Shown here: piece by piece, positions 1 to 5,765 of the stretch
Position numbering within the stretch: position 1 is the first letter of the stretch
How the letters are laid out: each line of letters begins with the position of its first letter
NCBI GenBank assembly: GCA_964447735.1
Contig: CAYUTJ010000022.1
Span: 1-10,656 of the forward strand
Source: CAYSYN01 sp964447735
GTDB lineage: Bacteria > Patescibacteriota > Minisyncoccia > Minisyncoccales > GBS-2
Direction of reading: 5' to 3'
Length of the DNA: 10,656 nucleotides
The notes under the pieces: generated by a model
The model's database searches: none
Seen by the model: only the letters and a program-made list of their open reading frames with translations
What the model was told of the DNA's origin: nothing
Program-made: the position numbers and the translations under genes

Positions 1-15
1 GGGGGTTAGTTTTTA

Positions 16-177
16 TCAGTTATTTATTGTATATTCTTTTTCTACAATTTCTGTTTCCTTGTTCCAACAGATTCGCTGATTTCCTTTTTTAAAGATCAAA
101 TGTACATCAGTGACTACTGTTGTTAACCTCCAGCCTTGTTCTTCAAGTTCTTTTTGGGTAAAACGTTTTCCTTTCAA
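16..177 (-). CDS. Small hypothetical protein (53 aa, TTG start)
   Basis: A 53-codon frame starts at TTG (177-175) and ends at TGA (18-16). It begins MKGKRFTQKELEEQGWRL and ends KEYTINN. The start is supported by GGAGG at 189-185, seven bases upstream, and an in-frame TGA at 198-196 rules out a longer protein. The middle alternates hydrophobic and polar residues (LTTVVTDVHLIF), as in a beta strand, followed by a basic stretch with one Cys-Trp pair. There is no signal peptide or membrane segment, and the charge is mixed, so a small cytosolic domain is likely. It lies 50 bases downstream of the HD hydrolase stop on the same strand, with a promoter-like sequence between them. I do not recognise the family. 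Expression signals make it a believable gene; its function is unknown. Confidence 0.62.
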   Translation of the reverse strand: MKGKRFTQKELEEQGWRLTTVVTDVHLIFKKGNQRICWNKETEIVEKEYTINN

Positions 178-184
178 TTTTTTC

Positions 185-189
185 CCTCC
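185..189 (-). promoter_or_regulatory. Shine-Dalgarno GGAGG deciding a TTG start
   Basis: GGAGG on the minus strand lies 7 bases before the TTG at 177-175. It is the strongest ribosome binding site in the window, and it fixes the start of the 53-residue gene where no ATG is available. Confidence 0.7.
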
Positions 190-198
190 AATGCTTCA

Positions 199-226
199 AT
201 CTTAATAAAAATTTTAGAATTGTCAA
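199..226 (-). promoter_or_regulatory. Sigma70-like promoter for the 53-aa gene
   Basis: On the minus strand a perfect -35 box TTGACA (226-221) is followed after 16 bases by TAAGAT (204-199), which matches the TATAAT consensus at 4 of 6 positions. Transcription would start near 192, just upstream of the GGAGG at 189-185, giving a leader of about 15 bases. It begins directly after the stop codon of the HD gene (230-228). AT-rich background makes the -10 weak evidence, but the intact TTGACA and the geometry are good. Confidence 0.45.
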
Positions 227-227
227 T

Positions 228-1229
228 TTAAAGAGGTTCAAATTTTAAGAAATATTTTTTAGGTTGAAGTTCTTTTCTAACAATTCTTGCCCAATTTTTA
301 TCAACCTCTGAAAGTTTTTTAATCTCATTTTTAACTTTAAAATAAGGATCAACAATTCTTGATTTACAAAAGATCATAGCATCATAATTTTTAGGATCAT
401 TTCTAACTTTAACTTTACCCTTCATTCTTTCAAAAAGAAGTTTTAATTTTTTATCCTTTTTTGCTTTTAATTTAATTTTGTTTAAAACTTCTTTATCTGT
501 GGCAAAAAGATCTTTTCTCTTTAAATATCCTTCTTTTAGGCAATATTTCATAACATCACTTATCGTTTTAAACATTACTGCAGTCGCAAAACCAGAATAA
601 TAAACTTTATTTAAGAAATAAAATAATTTTGCATATTTTTTCGCGCTTTGAAAATTTTTAAAGACCCAAAGGTTGTTATATACAGATAGATTTTTCAAAA
701 AATACTTAACTTCTTTCTTTAAAATTACCCCATTGCAGACAGCGCTCCTTAAAGAATAATCAATTCTGTCAGCACAAAGATCTGGAAGATCTTTTTCTAA
801 AAGAGGGAAATTTTCTTTCTCTAGAATGTAATCCAAGTTAAGATTGTATTTTTTAAAGATTGATGGGATTTCAGAATTTTTGATAAAACTTTTAAGAATT
901 TTATCTTGAAAAGATTGATCTTTTTCTGAACCTTCATCAACCACATAATCTATAGCATGTGAAAAGACACTATGAGAAACGTCGTGCAAAAGTCCTGCGA
1001 TTTGCTCTTCAAAAGAAGCTTTGAATTTCCTCAATAAAATGAAAACACCTAAAGAATGTTCGAAACGAGTGAGTTTTTTAATTTTTTGAGAAAGAATCTT
1101 TTCAAAAACTGGTAAAAATCCAACTTGATCTATATCTTTCAATCTTTGTAAAGAAGGAGATTTTATCAATTCTAAAACTAGAGGATTTTCAATTTTGATT
1201 TTTCCATATATTCTATCTTTGTAGATCAT
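228..1229 (-). CDS. HD-domain phosphohydrolase (COG1078, dGTPase-like)
   Basis: A 333-residue metal-dependent phosphohydrolase of the HD superfamily, closest in pattern to the COG1078/dNTP triphosphohydrolase-like group. What is seen: the N-terminal pattern IYGKIKIENPLVLELIKSP followed by LQRLKDIDQVG, typical of COG1078; RFEHSLG with H58; LHDVSHSVFSH with H82-D83, H86 and H91; and CADRIDY with D154 and D157. H58, H82, D83 and D154 form the expected metal site. Family members hydrolyse dNTPs or other nucleotides in the cytosol; the substrate here cannot be read from sequence. At 333 aa it is shorter than the roughly 400+ aa usual for the group, with a Lys-rich C-terminal half. Its ATG overlaps the stop of the upstream fragment as TAATG, so it is probably translationally coupled. 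No Shine-Dalgarno sequence is visible. Confidence 0.85.
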   Translation of the reverse strand: MIYKDRIYGKIKIENPLVLELIKSPSLQRLKDIDQVGFLPVFEKILSQKIKKLTRFEHSLGVFILLRKFKASFEEQIAGLLHDVSHSVFSHAIDYVVDEGSEKDQSFQDKILKSFIKNSEIPSIFKKYNLNLDYILEKENFPLLEKDLPDLCADRIDYSLRSAVCNGVILKKEVKYFLKNLSVYNNLWVFKNFQSAKKYAKLFYFLNKVYYSGFATAVMFKTISDVMKYCLKEGYLKRKDLFATDKEVLNKIKLKAKKDKKLKLLFERMKGKVKVRNDPKNYDAMIFCKSRIVDPYFKVKNEIKKLSEVDKNWARIVRKELQPKKYFLKFEPL

Positions 1230-1363
1230 TAATATTCTAAAACTTGATATTCTGAGGGATTTTTTACCCCAATTCCAAGTTCAATTGCCCTTTTAATTTG
1301 GGGTAATTCCCAAGGATTAATTCCTTGTGGAACTCTCCCCTATCATTACTAATTTTGGATCTT
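1229..1363 (-). pseudogene. C-terminal fragment of an unidentified gene, cut by gap and frameshifted
   Basis: The last 37 codons before the HD gene read as a convincing protein end, containing INPWELPQIKRAIELGIGV and ending in YQVLEY, with TAA at 1231-1229. The frame has no usable start codon and meets TAG at 1342-1340. Just upstream, another frame reads DPKLVMIG up to the same GGGG run (1340-1337). Removing one G joins the two as VMIGRVPQGINPWELP. The simplest view is a real gene whose 5' part lies in the N gap, with a one-base error in a G run close to the contig end; a genuine frameshift is the alternative. The alternating hydrophobic pattern suggests an alpha/beta fold. I do not recognise the family. 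The TAATG junction with the HD gene supports its being a real, co-transcribed gene. Confidence 0.5.
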
Positions 1364-1463
1364 NNNNNNNNNNNNNNNNNNNNNNNNNNNNNNNNNNNNN
1401 NNNNNNNNNNNNNNNNNNNNNNNNNNNNNNNNNNNNNNNNNNNNNNNNNNNNNNNNNNNNNNN
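1364..1463. other. Assembly gap (100 Ns)
   Basis: Exactly 100 undetermined bases, the conventional filler for a scaffold gap of unknown length. It hides the 3' end of the DUF523 gene and the 5' part of the fragment that ends at 1229. Any frame that reads through it is meaningless. Confidence 0.98.
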
Positions 1464-1888
1464 AGATCCTCTTCAGAAATTACTTTTATTTTGTGTTTTT
1501 TTAAAAGTTTTGTCGTTACTCCATCACCTTTAATTATCTTATCAGAAAAAGTACCATCGTAAATCTTCCCGCATCCACAAGATGGACTTTTTTGTTTTAG
1601 AATTGCTTTTTTGACGCCTAAAATCTTTGCAATTTTTAAAACTTCTTTAGCTCCCTTTTTAAAATACTTTGTCACATCCTTTCCAGATTTTGTAATTACT
1701 CTCTTTCCTTTTTGTTCAGCAGGTTCTCTCGGTGTTGGTAATCCTCCTAGGATTTCAGGGCAAACTGGAATTAAAATTTTTTCTTTTGCCAATTTTAATA
1801 CTTTTTTGTTTGGTTTTGACTTTCCATCGTATCTGCATTTTATCCCCAAAAGACAGGCTGAAACTAAAATTACTTCTTTTTTTGCCAT
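1464..1888 (-). CDS. DUF523 family protein (COG1683), 3' end lost in gap
   Basis: 141 residues are visible before the N gap. Diagnostic DUF523 motifs appear in order: VSACLLGIKCRYDGKSKPN near the N terminus, PVCPEILGGLPTPREPAE, the KRVITKSGKDVTKYF strand, KKAILKQKSPSCGCGKIYDG and GDGVTTKLLKKHKIKVISEED. The family is usually about 145-160 residues and ends shortly after the last motif, so only a few residues are missing. The conserved cysteines (SACLLG..C, CPE, SPSCG) suggest metal or Fe-S binding or redox chemistry, but no biochemical role is established for the family as far as I know. It is separated from the upstream four-Cys gene by an intrinsic terminator, so it probably has its own promoter: a TAAAAT box sits 6 bases before the ATG. 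No Shine-Dalgarno sequence is present. Confidence 0.88.
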
Positions 1889-1894
1889 TTTTAA

Positions 1895-1900
1895 ATTTTA
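1895..1900 (-). promoter_or_regulatory. Possible -10 box (TAAAAT) giving a leaderless DUF523 mRNA
   Basis: TAAAAT ends 6 bases before the ATG at 1888. The gene follows a terminator, so a promoter must lie in this 41-base interval. With a -10 box here, the transcript would start at or next to the ATG. No convincing -35 box is visible, and the AT-rich background makes chance matches common. Confidence 0.35.
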
Positions 1901-1904
1901 CAAA

Positions 1905-1930
1905 AATAAAAAGAAGGGGCAAAACCCCTC
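1905..1930 (-). terminator. Intrinsic terminator after the four-Cys gene
   Basis: On the minus strand GAGGGG and CCCCTT form a six-pair stem (one G-U pair) around a TTTTG loop, followed by CTTTTTATTTTT. It starts at the stop codon (1932-1930) of the four-Cys gene. This is the only clear hairpin plus T-tract in the window, and it favours a bacterial host. Confidence 0.72.
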
Positions 1931-2238
1931 TAAGCTGGAATTTGAATGATCTTACCTTCTTTAATTGCCTTTTCTAATTCTCTTTTCTTTTTCTCTGGAG
2001 GTCTGAATCTTTCATAGAGTGCTGTTTGTTCTTCATTCAAAAGCCAAATCATAATATCGTGGGGGCATCTTTTAAAACAGTTTTTGTCTTTTTCTAAAAT
2101 TGAAACTGCAGGAATTTCGTTTTGGAAAGGACAATCTCTGCAAGGAATGGAGAAAATATTATGTAAGTAAAAATTAGCTTTAAAAGCATAAATCATTGAA
2201 GAGTTTCTTAATTTTCTTTCTAACTCTCCAATATTCAA
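1930..2238 (-). CDS. Four-cysteine small protein (102 aa, TTG start)
   Basis: A 102-residue protein with cysteines at 33, 36, 54 and 58, in CRDCPF and CFKRCPHD. This CX2C...CX3C layout would suit a zinc site or an Fe-S cluster. The segment between and around the cysteines is hydrophobic-aromatic (NFYLHNIFSIP, IMIWLL). The C terminus is charged and helical (PPEKKKRELEKAIKEG). The start is TTG at 2238-2236, supported by AGGTG at 2250-2246 with 7-base spacing. It lies 19 bases after the TauE/SafE gene and is probably co-transcribed with it, since a terminator follows its stop. I do not recognise the family. A metal-binding or redox helper to the neighbouring transporter is conceivable but is inference only. 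Confidence 0.75.
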   Translation of the reverse strand: MNIGELERKLRNSSMIYAFKANFYLHNIFSIPCRDCPFQNEIPAVSILEKDKNCFKRCPHDIMIWLLNEEQTALYERFRPPEKKKRELEKAIKEGKIIQIPA

Positions 2239-2245
2239 TTTTTAG

Positions 2246-2250
2246 CACCT
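2246..2250 (-). promoter_or_regulatory. Shine-Dalgarno AGGTG deciding a TTG start
   Basis: AGGTG on the minus strand lies 7 bases before TTG (2238-2236). The spacing equals that of the GGAGG/TTG pair at 189/177. It supports TTG as the start of the four-Cys gene. Confidence 0.6.
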
Positions 2251-2257
2251 AATTTAA

Positions 2258-3076
2258 TTATAGAATGCCAATTCCTGAGAGAAAAGTTTTCAAACTAATG
2301 AAAAAAGCAACTAAAGCAATTATTTTTGTTAAAATTTTTTTATTTATTTTAGAAGCTATCTTGCATCCAATTTGAGCTCCCAAGAAAGTACCGATTGCCA
2401 AAGGAATTGCATATTCATATAGAATATTTTTTAAGAATCCATGGCTTAAAGCTCCAACTAAATTGCTCATTGCCATTGCAAATTCTGAAGTGGCTACAGC
2501 CACATGAGGGGGCACCCCCAATAGAATCATCGTTGAAGTATCTGTAATTCCTCCCCCTAAACCAGCCAAACCCGTAACGAAACCTCCCAAGAAACTACTA
2601 ATTAGAGCTAAAAATGGGGATTTGAGCGAATATCTAAAGATCTTTCCTGAAGAATCAATAAACTTATTTTCTAACCAACCTCCATTATGTAGTTTTCCGT
2701 GTTCTGAAGTTTTGTTTTTAAACAAAAGAAGGGAAATTATCATTACTAAAAAACCACAAAATGCGGTTAAAATCCTATGAGGTACAATAGTAGTCAACCA
2801 AGCGCCCAAAATCACTCCCGGAAAATCTAAGATGTTGTAAAACAAACCTAATTTATAATCTATTCTTTTTTGCCTTAGATATCCTAAAGTAGCTGAAATA
2901 GCAGTAGCAGTAATTGCAAAAAGAGAAATTCCGACAACGTGATTAACTTCTAAATTAAAAAGTAAAATTAAAGAAGGAACAATTAAAAAGCCCCCTCCAA
3001 ACCCAATAACAGATGAGAGGGCCCCAATAAGGGTTCCTAAAGGAACGAGAATCAAGAACAAACCCCATCTACCCAT
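2258..3076 (-). CDS. TauE/SafE family (DUF81) membrane transporter
   Basis: A 272-residue integral membrane protein of the TauE/SafE family, whose characterised members export sulfite, sulfoacetate or related organosulfur anions. The family's internal duplication is visible: GFGGGFLIVPSLI at 25-37 in the first half and GLGGGITDTSTMIL at 172-185 in the second, each in a membrane segment. Hydrophobic stretches near 6-40, 50-66, 77-98, 100-119, 153-185, 190-212, 222-243 and 249-267 suggest 7-8 helices. A hydrophilic loop (about 120-150) separates the halves. Length is normal for the family. It starts at ATG 3076 with only a weak AAGAGA upstream. It follows the coiled-coil gene by 27 bases and precedes the four-Cys gene by 19. 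The substrate cannot be inferred; an unknown anion or a sulfur compound is possible. Confidence 0.9.
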   Translation of the reverse strand: MGRWGLFLILVPLGTLIGALSSVIGFGGGFLIVPSLILLFNLEVNHVVGISLFAITATAISATLGYLRQKRIDYKLGLFYNILDFPGVILGAWLTTIVPHRILTAFCGFLVMIISLLLFKNKTSEHGKLHNGGWLENKFIDSSGKIFRYSLKSPFLALISSFLGGFVTGLAGLGGGITDTSTMILLGVPPHVAVATSEFAMAMSNLVGALSHGFLKNILYEYAIPLAIGTFLGAQIGCKIASKINKKILTKIIALVAFFISLKTFLSGIGIL

Positions 3077-3103
3077 TTTTGTTCTCTTATTTTAGAAAAT
3101 TTT

Positions 3104-3418
3104 TTATAACTTTTCAACAACCTGCTTGAAATATTCCAAAAACCTTTCTTCTCCTGCTTTCAACAAAGGTAAAACCGCAATATTCCTTTTCGCTTCTTCA
3201 ATTTCTTTTCTCAAATTTTCTTTTTGAGCTTTTCTCTCTTGTAAAACCTTTTCTGGAACTTCGCCCGGTTTAAATATCTGAGCTGATTCTAGCATTTCTA
3301 ATTCCTTCTGAAGCTGTTCTAAAGCAAATTGACTTCTGATTAAATGATATTCATAAGTCCAGATTTGTTCTTGAATTTGAGGAATGATTTTTTGAATAAA
3401 AAATTCTTTTTTAGTCAT
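3104..3418 (-). CDS. Small coiled-coil protein (104 aa)
   Basis: A 104-residue, highly charged, Gln- and Glu-rich protein with no cysteine, no signal peptide and no membrane segment. Residues from about 5 to 48 form a long predicted helix (IIPQIQEQIW, FALEQLQKELEMLES). A proline-glycine turn (FKPGEVPEKV) follows, then a second helix around 58-80 (ERKAQKENLRKEIEEAKRN) and a short third helix (LKAGEERFLEYFKQVVEKL). This looks like a helical hairpin or dimerising coiled coil. It is the second gene of a probable four-gene unit (zinc ribbon, coiled coil, TauE, four-Cys). There is no Shine-Dalgarno at normal distance; AAAGGTCA lies 12 bases before the ATG, as it does before the preceding zinc-ribbon gene. 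Family not recognised. Confidence 0.7.
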   Translation of the reverse strand: MTKKEFFIQKIIPQIQEQIWTYEYHLIRSQFALEQLQKELEMLESAQIFKPGEVPEKVLQERKAQKENLRKEIEEAKRNIAVLPLLKAGEERFLEYFKQVVEKL

Positions 3419-3436
3419 TGAATTTTTCTTTGACCT

Positions 3437-3646
3437 TTAAGAAAACTGATAGAATATATCAACTGAATCTCTTTCTTTTTCCAAAACCATAAAAATCTCT
3501 CCACAATTTTTGCATTCAAAAAGAGGATATCTTGCTCCCGGGTCTTCACCAGCAGGACCTGAAGCTAATAAATATCCCATTCCTCCAAGATAAATAATAT
3601 CTCTACTTTTGCATTTTGGGCATTCTCTTAAATTTGCTCTCTCCAT
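3437..3646 (-). CDS. Small zinc-ribbon protein (69 aa)
   Basis: A 69-residue protein with two Cys knuckles: CPKC at 9-12 and CKNC at 45-48, the usual four-ligand layout of a zinc ribbon. The 32 residues between them include a Gly/Pro-rich loop (GYLLASGPAGEDPGARYP). The sequence continues in the strand EIFMVLEKERD after the second knuckle. Such small ribbons bind nucleic acid or protein partners, but the partner here is unknown. It is not an NrdR-type ribbon: that family has closely spaced knuckles with an Arg-rich segment and is fused to an ATP cone. The gene starts 49 bases after the methyltransferase stop, where a weak promoter may sit, and its stop is 18 bases before the coiled-coil gene. 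Probably the first gene of the TauE unit. Confidence 0.72.
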   Translation of the reverse strand: MERANLRECPKCKSRDIIYLGGMGYLLASGPAGEDPGARYPLFECKNCGEIFMVLEKERDSVDIFYQFS

Positions 3647-3675
3647 AAATTTTTCAATTGTGACCTTTCAGAAGT

Positions 3676-3703
3676 ATTTTATCAAAAAAGTGAAATTAGT
3701 TAA
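3676..3703 (-). promoter_or_regulatory. Weak promoter candidate before the zinc-ribbon gene
   Basis: TTAACT (3703-3698) and TAAAAT (3681-3676) are separated by 16 bases in the 49-base interval between the methyltransferase and zinc-ribbon genes. The -35 box overlaps the methyltransferase stop codon. Transcription would start near 3668, giving a leader of about 20 bases. Both boxes are imperfect and the background is AT-rich. Confidence 0.3.
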
Positions 3704-4313
3704 AATTTTTAGCTTTAATTATTGTCAAAAGATTGTTTTTAAAAGAAATCTCTTTTTCTATTTTTAATTTGTTTTTTGCCATTAAATTCTTTAATCCTCC
3801 TTCCTGGAGAAAATTTTTAAAATTTAAATAATGTTCTTTTCCAGCAAAATGCTCAATCTTTTGAATAAAAAATGAAAATATATTCTTTGGTAAAGGAACT
3901 TGAAAATCAACAAAGATTAAGCTTTTTTCTTTTTTAACTACTCTCTTCATTTCAGAAATTACAAGATTTCTCTCTTTACTTTCGATTTCATGTAGTGCCA
4001 AAGAAATTAAAGCTAGATCAAAAGTAGAATCTTTAAATGGCAAATTAGTAGCTGAAGCTACTTCAAAATGGACATTTCTTATTTTTCTTCTTTCTTTTAT
4101 CTTTTTGGCAAAATCAATCATTTGGGGATTCTTATCAATTCCAACAGCAAATGCGCTAACTTTTGCAAAATGAAAAATCTGATCTCCTGTTCCACAACAA
4201 ACATCCAAAACTTTTTCTTCTTTTCCCACCTTAGAAAATTCAACAATAAATTTTCTTAAATCTTTCAAGAAAGGATCTATAAGATGTGAATAATTAAAAA
4301 CAAAAAAGGACAT
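3696..4313 (-). CDS. Class I SAM-dependent methyltransferase (UbiE/Methyltransf_11 type)
   Basis: A 205-residue Rossmann-fold methyltransferase. Motif I is VLDVCCGTGD (35-44). The acidic residue that binds the SAM ribose is in AVGIDKNPQMIDFAK (D60). ASATNLPFKDSTFDLALISLALHEIE (87-111) is the motif II/III region typical of Methyltransf_11/UbiE-like enzymes. After it, EMKRVVKKEKSLIFVDF matches the strand 5 segment. The C terminus (FIQKIEHFAGKEHYLNFKNFLQEGGL) resembles the cap of small-molecule methyltransferases, where the loop ends in a Gly-Gly-Leu turn. The substrate is unknown: quinone, lipid or another small molecule are all possible. It starts at ATG 4313, 12 bases after the nuclease gene stop, so it is probably the third gene of the HD-nuclease unit. 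No Shine-Dalgarno sequence is visible. Confidence 0.85.
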   Translation of the reverse strand: MSFFVFNYSHLIDPFLKDLRKFIVEFSKVGKEEKVLDVCCGTGDQIFHFAKVSAFAVGIDKNPQMIDFAKKIKERRKIRNVHFEVASATNLPFKDSTFDLALISLALHEIESKERNLVISEMKRVVKKEKSLIFVDFQVPLPKNIFSFFIQKIEHFAGKEHYLNFKNFLQEGGLKNLMAKNKLKIEKEISFKNNLLTIIKAKNFN

Positions 4314-4325
4314 TAGAAAAACTAA

Positions 4326-5042
4326 TCAAGAAATATTCCCTTTAAGAGCTTTTAAAATTTTATCAATATAAAAGCAAGTTCCTTTACAACCTTCTTTAGC
4401 TTTAGGTGGCTCTTTTTGTTCTAATATTTCTTTGGCTTTTCTTAAAAGTTCAAAAACTTTGTGCTTATTAAATCCAATATCAATGATCTTAACTTCAAAC
4501 TCCAAATGAAATTTAACATCGTCTAAAAGTTCTGATTTTGGTTCACAATAAACTAAAGATAGTTTGGAAACTGGCTTTTTGTGAGACAAAATTGCATAAC
4601 CGTTTAATTGAACTTCATAAAGAGGAAGGAGTTCATTTTGTTTTAAAGTATATCTTGCAGTCTTGAAATCAACTATATGTAAAGTTCTATCTTTCAACTC
4701 AAAAACTACATCTGGGTCGCCTCTTAAAATTAATCCGGTGTTTTTGTCTTTGGCTACTAAATATTTTCTAGTATGAATCCTCTCTACTGTTCCCATTTCT
4801 TCCAAATCTACTTGTCTCACTACATTAGGAATCTGCAACCAATCAGGAAGTTTTTTTCTGTTTAAAAAAGAACGAGAAACACTCTTTTTGCTCGCTCCAT
4901 CTATCACATTAAAAATTCCTGGAAAGCGAGTGGGAAAAGGACCAAAATGTCTTTCGAACCAAAAGCACCTCGGACAAAAATCAGGTAAAGCTAAATTTCC
5001 CAAATCCTTGACCCCAATGTATTTTAATCTTGAATTTTCCAT
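4326..5042 (-). CDS. PD-(D/E)XK nuclease, Cas4/RecB-like, with four framing cysteines
   Basis: A 238-residue protein of the PDDEXK_1 (RecB/Cas4-like) group. The nuclease core is visible as GDPDVVFEL (108-116), then IVDFKTARY (123-131) with D125 and K127, then the QLNGYAIL motif (Q145, Y149), which matches the QxxxY signature of RecB-family nucleases. Cysteines 23 and 26 (FCPRCFW) and 219 and 223 (GCKGTCFYID) frame the core from both ends, the same general arrangement that holds a 4Fe-4S cluster in Cas4 and AddB, although the spacing differs. The expected activity is cutting or end-processing of DNA. There are no cas genes or repeats nearby, so a repair role is more likely than CRISPR adaptation. 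The ATG is 2 bases after the stop of the HD gene, implying co-expression. Confidence 0.8.
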   Translation of the reverse strand: MENSRLKYIGVKDLGNLALPDFCPRCFWFERHFGPFPTRFPGIFNVIDGASKKSVSRSFLNRKKLPDWLQIPNVVRQVDLEEMGTVERIHTRKYLVAKDKNTGLILRGDPDVVFELKDRTLHIVDFKTARYTLKQNELLPLYEVQLNGYAILSHKKPVSKLSLVYCEPKSELLDDVKFHLEFEVKIIDIGFNKHKVFELLRKAKEILEQKEPPKAKEGCKGTCFYIDKILKALKGNIS

Positions 5043-5044
5043 TT

Positions 5045-5707
5045 TTATAAAAGTTTAAAGTTATTAATTTCTAAAGAAAATTTGTAACCTAAAAATTTTG
5101 CAGCCTTTCTGCAATAAACCATTCTGTTTGTAAAAATTTCAAAATATTCCATGATTGGAACGAATTTTGTGTCTATTTTCAATTTTAGAGCGATTTTCTT
5201 TTTGGATTTTTCGAAAATTAACTTTGTCCAATAAGCTCCGTAATTTACTCTATCATGAATATCTCTCATTATTTCTTTTAAACTTTTAGGATAAACTCTT
5301 TCTCTTCTCACATCTGATTTGTCAGCTAAAATTAAAACTGCTGCTACTGGAGAGGGAATTGCCATTTCGGGTTTATCATGGGCACAAATTGCTTGCATGA
5401 TAGTTGTTAAAGGGCCGATTTTAAATTTTTCTTTGAAAACCTCGTAAAATAAAACAGCCCCCAAATAATGATGATGCGATCTTGAAAGAAAATTACCCAT
5501 GTCATGACAAAATCCTGAAATTTGAGCCATTTCTTGCTCTTGCCTTGAAAGCCCGATTTCTTTGGCTAATTTTTTGGCTCTGTCTGCAACAAATTGAACA
5601 TGTAAAATTCCATGGTTTGTATAACCTTGCCTTTTCAGAGCAATCTCACTCTTTCTAATAAATTCTAATATATGGGGGTTTTCTTTTACTTTTTTAAATT
5701 CAACCAT
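5045..5707 (-). CDS. HD-domain metal-dependent hydrolase (220 aa)
   Basis: A 220-residue HD-superfamily protein, distinct from the one near the left end. The metal-binding pattern is readable: NHGILHVQFVADRA with H32 and H36, FCHDMGNF with H68-D69, a His cluster at 78-80 (SHHHYLGA), CAHDKP with H110-D111, and ILADKSDVRRERV with D129 and D132. The likely ligands are H36, H68, D69 and D129; the additional histidines could bind a second metal, as in dinuclear HD enzymes. The substrate is unknown, with phosphate esters of nucleotides or RNA typical of the superfamily. The C-terminal 70 residues are Lys-rich and form no obvious extra domain. It starts the minus-strand unit that continues with the nuclease 2 bases later, and it is divergent from the TrmH gene across 58 bases. 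No Shine-Dalgarno sequence is visible. Confidence 0.83.
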   Translation of the reverse strand: MVEFKKVKENPHILEFIRKSEIALKRQGYTNHGILHVQFVADRAKKLAKEIGLSRQEQEMAQISGFCHDMGNFLSRSHHHYLGAVLFYEVFKEKFKIGPLTTIMQAICAHDKPEMAIPSPVAAVLILADKSDVRRERVYPKSLKEIMRDIHDRVNYGAYWTKLIFEKSKKKIALKLKIDTKFVPIMEYFEIFTNRMVYCRKAAKFLGYKFSLEINNFKLL

Positions 5708-5753
5708 TTTATTTATTTTCTCAAAAAAATTTTAATTTTTCAAGGATTTTCAT

Positions 5754-5759
5754 TAAAAT
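5754..5759 (+). promoter_or_regulatory. Possible -10 box (TAAAAT) giving a leaderless TrmH mRNA
   Basis: TAAAAT ends 6 bases before the ATG at 5766, in the 58-base divergent interval, which must hold promoters for both directions. No Shine-Dalgarno sequence precedes the ATG. No good -35 box is visible (TTTAAT at 5731-5736 with 17-base spacing is the best). Confidence 0.35.
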
Positions 5760-5765
5760 CTTTTA

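Noticed and set aside
1349..1463. Extension of the DUF523 frame through the Ns to a stop at 1349
   Set aside because: The gap length is arbitrary and the family normally ends just after the last motif, so the residues after the gap do not belong to this protein.
1611..1977. Plus-strand open frames over the DUF523 and four-Cys genes
   Set aside because: They lie antisense to genes with family motifs or start signals and have low-complexity Phe/Leu/Lys composition with no recognisable domain.
2257..2262. Perfect TATAAT on the minus strand at the end of the TauE gene
   Set aside because: Transcription would start around 2250, inside the AGGTG ribosome site of the next gene, there is no -35 box, and the TAA stop codon explains part of the match.
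4068..4259. Plus-strand 63-codon frame antisense to the methyltransferase
   Set aside because: It mirrors the SAM-binding region of a clear methyltransferase and has no start signal or domain.
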